Below are positions 63,933 to 64,000 of a stretch of DNA of 64,000 nucleotides, in pieces. The notes beneath the pieces are model-generated. The model had not been told where the DNA came from. It was given only the letters and a program-made list of their open reading frames with translations, and searched no databases. The DNA comes from Flaccisagitta enflata. Taxonomy: Eukaryota; Chaetognatha; Sagittoidea; Aphragmophora. The position numbers were made by a program, and so were the translations under genes. The stretch is taken from the NCBI GenBank assembly GCA_965153355.1, contig OZ231126.1, forward strand, positions 55,490,001 to 55,554,000, given 5' to 3'. How positions within the stretch are numbered: the stretch's first letter is position 1; every line of letters starts with the position of its first letter.

Positions 63933-64000
63933 ATGCAAGCAAACGTCAAGATACACAATTATTCTAACATCGTAATGAGGCAATCATCGAAACGAGGATT
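63933..64000 (+). CDS. Possible start of a next coding segment, cut by the window end
   Basis: An ATG at 63933 opens a frame to the window end: MQANVKIHNYSNIVMRQSSK and so on. It resembles the frame at 60977 (MQVNVTIISNANNVYLRRS) at about 8 of 19 positions, with synonymous codon differences at Asn-Val. Too short to be sure. Confidence 0.25.
   Translation, partial: MQANVKIHNYSNIVMRQSSKRG

Overview
The window is eukaryotic and repeat-dominated: GT-AG introns, long microsatellites, LTR retrotransposons, MITEs and very sparse coding sequence. A divergent ionotropic-receptor (IR) type glutamate-receptor-like gene, a secreted protein with two thyroglobulin type-1 domains and a type-2 chitin-binding domain, and a BEL/Pao retroelement together point to an invertebrate protostome, most likely an arthropod. 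I cannot name the species. The ORFs that encode only R/E, L/S, T/H, C/V, N/T or similar dipeptides are translations of microsatellites and are not listed as genes.

Layout. 1-199 is the 3' end of an unidentified gene. 2251-11151 is a BEL/Pao LTR element on the minus strand. Its gag-protease frame is split by a 3.57-kb TIR insertion (5263-8836), which itself holds further repeats. 11.2-22.5 kb is intergenic mobile-element sequence: Helentron-like copies, a GGGCAGCGGCC-TIR family, long-inverted-repeat MITEs and a 749-bp tandem duplication. 22.56-31.64 kb holds plus-strand exons of the Tg1-Tg1-ChtBD2 protein, separated by MITEs, a 370-bp (TC)n, a 570-bp (TTG)n and a 317-bp tandem repeat. 31.6-40.1 kb is repeats only. 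40153-46297 is a nested stack: a Helentron-like element interrupted by a gag-only LTR retrotransposon with apparently identical LTRs and by a hAT-like element. 50.4-62.7 kb is the IR gene on the plus strand, with at least nine exons whose splice phases mostly agree and whose introns are filled with MITEs and microsatellites.

The most notable system is a large family of short elements (about 25 copies) that end in a stem-loop, carry a matching subterminal inverted repeat at the other end, and contain a central (GTCY)n or related tetranucleotide array. This is the architecture described for non-autonomous Helentrons (HINE/DINE-1/mini-me). Subfamilies here have different stem sequences, and the two stem arms and the distant subterminal repeat change together. 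Second, a PIF/Harbinger-type MITE with a TTA target duplication sits exactly in the last transmembrane segment (M4) of the IR gene, and the duplicated TTA codon keeps the two flanks in the same frame. Third, several introns of both genes start or end directly in microsatellites.

All boundaries and joins were read by eye. No alignment, HMM search or RNA evidence was available.
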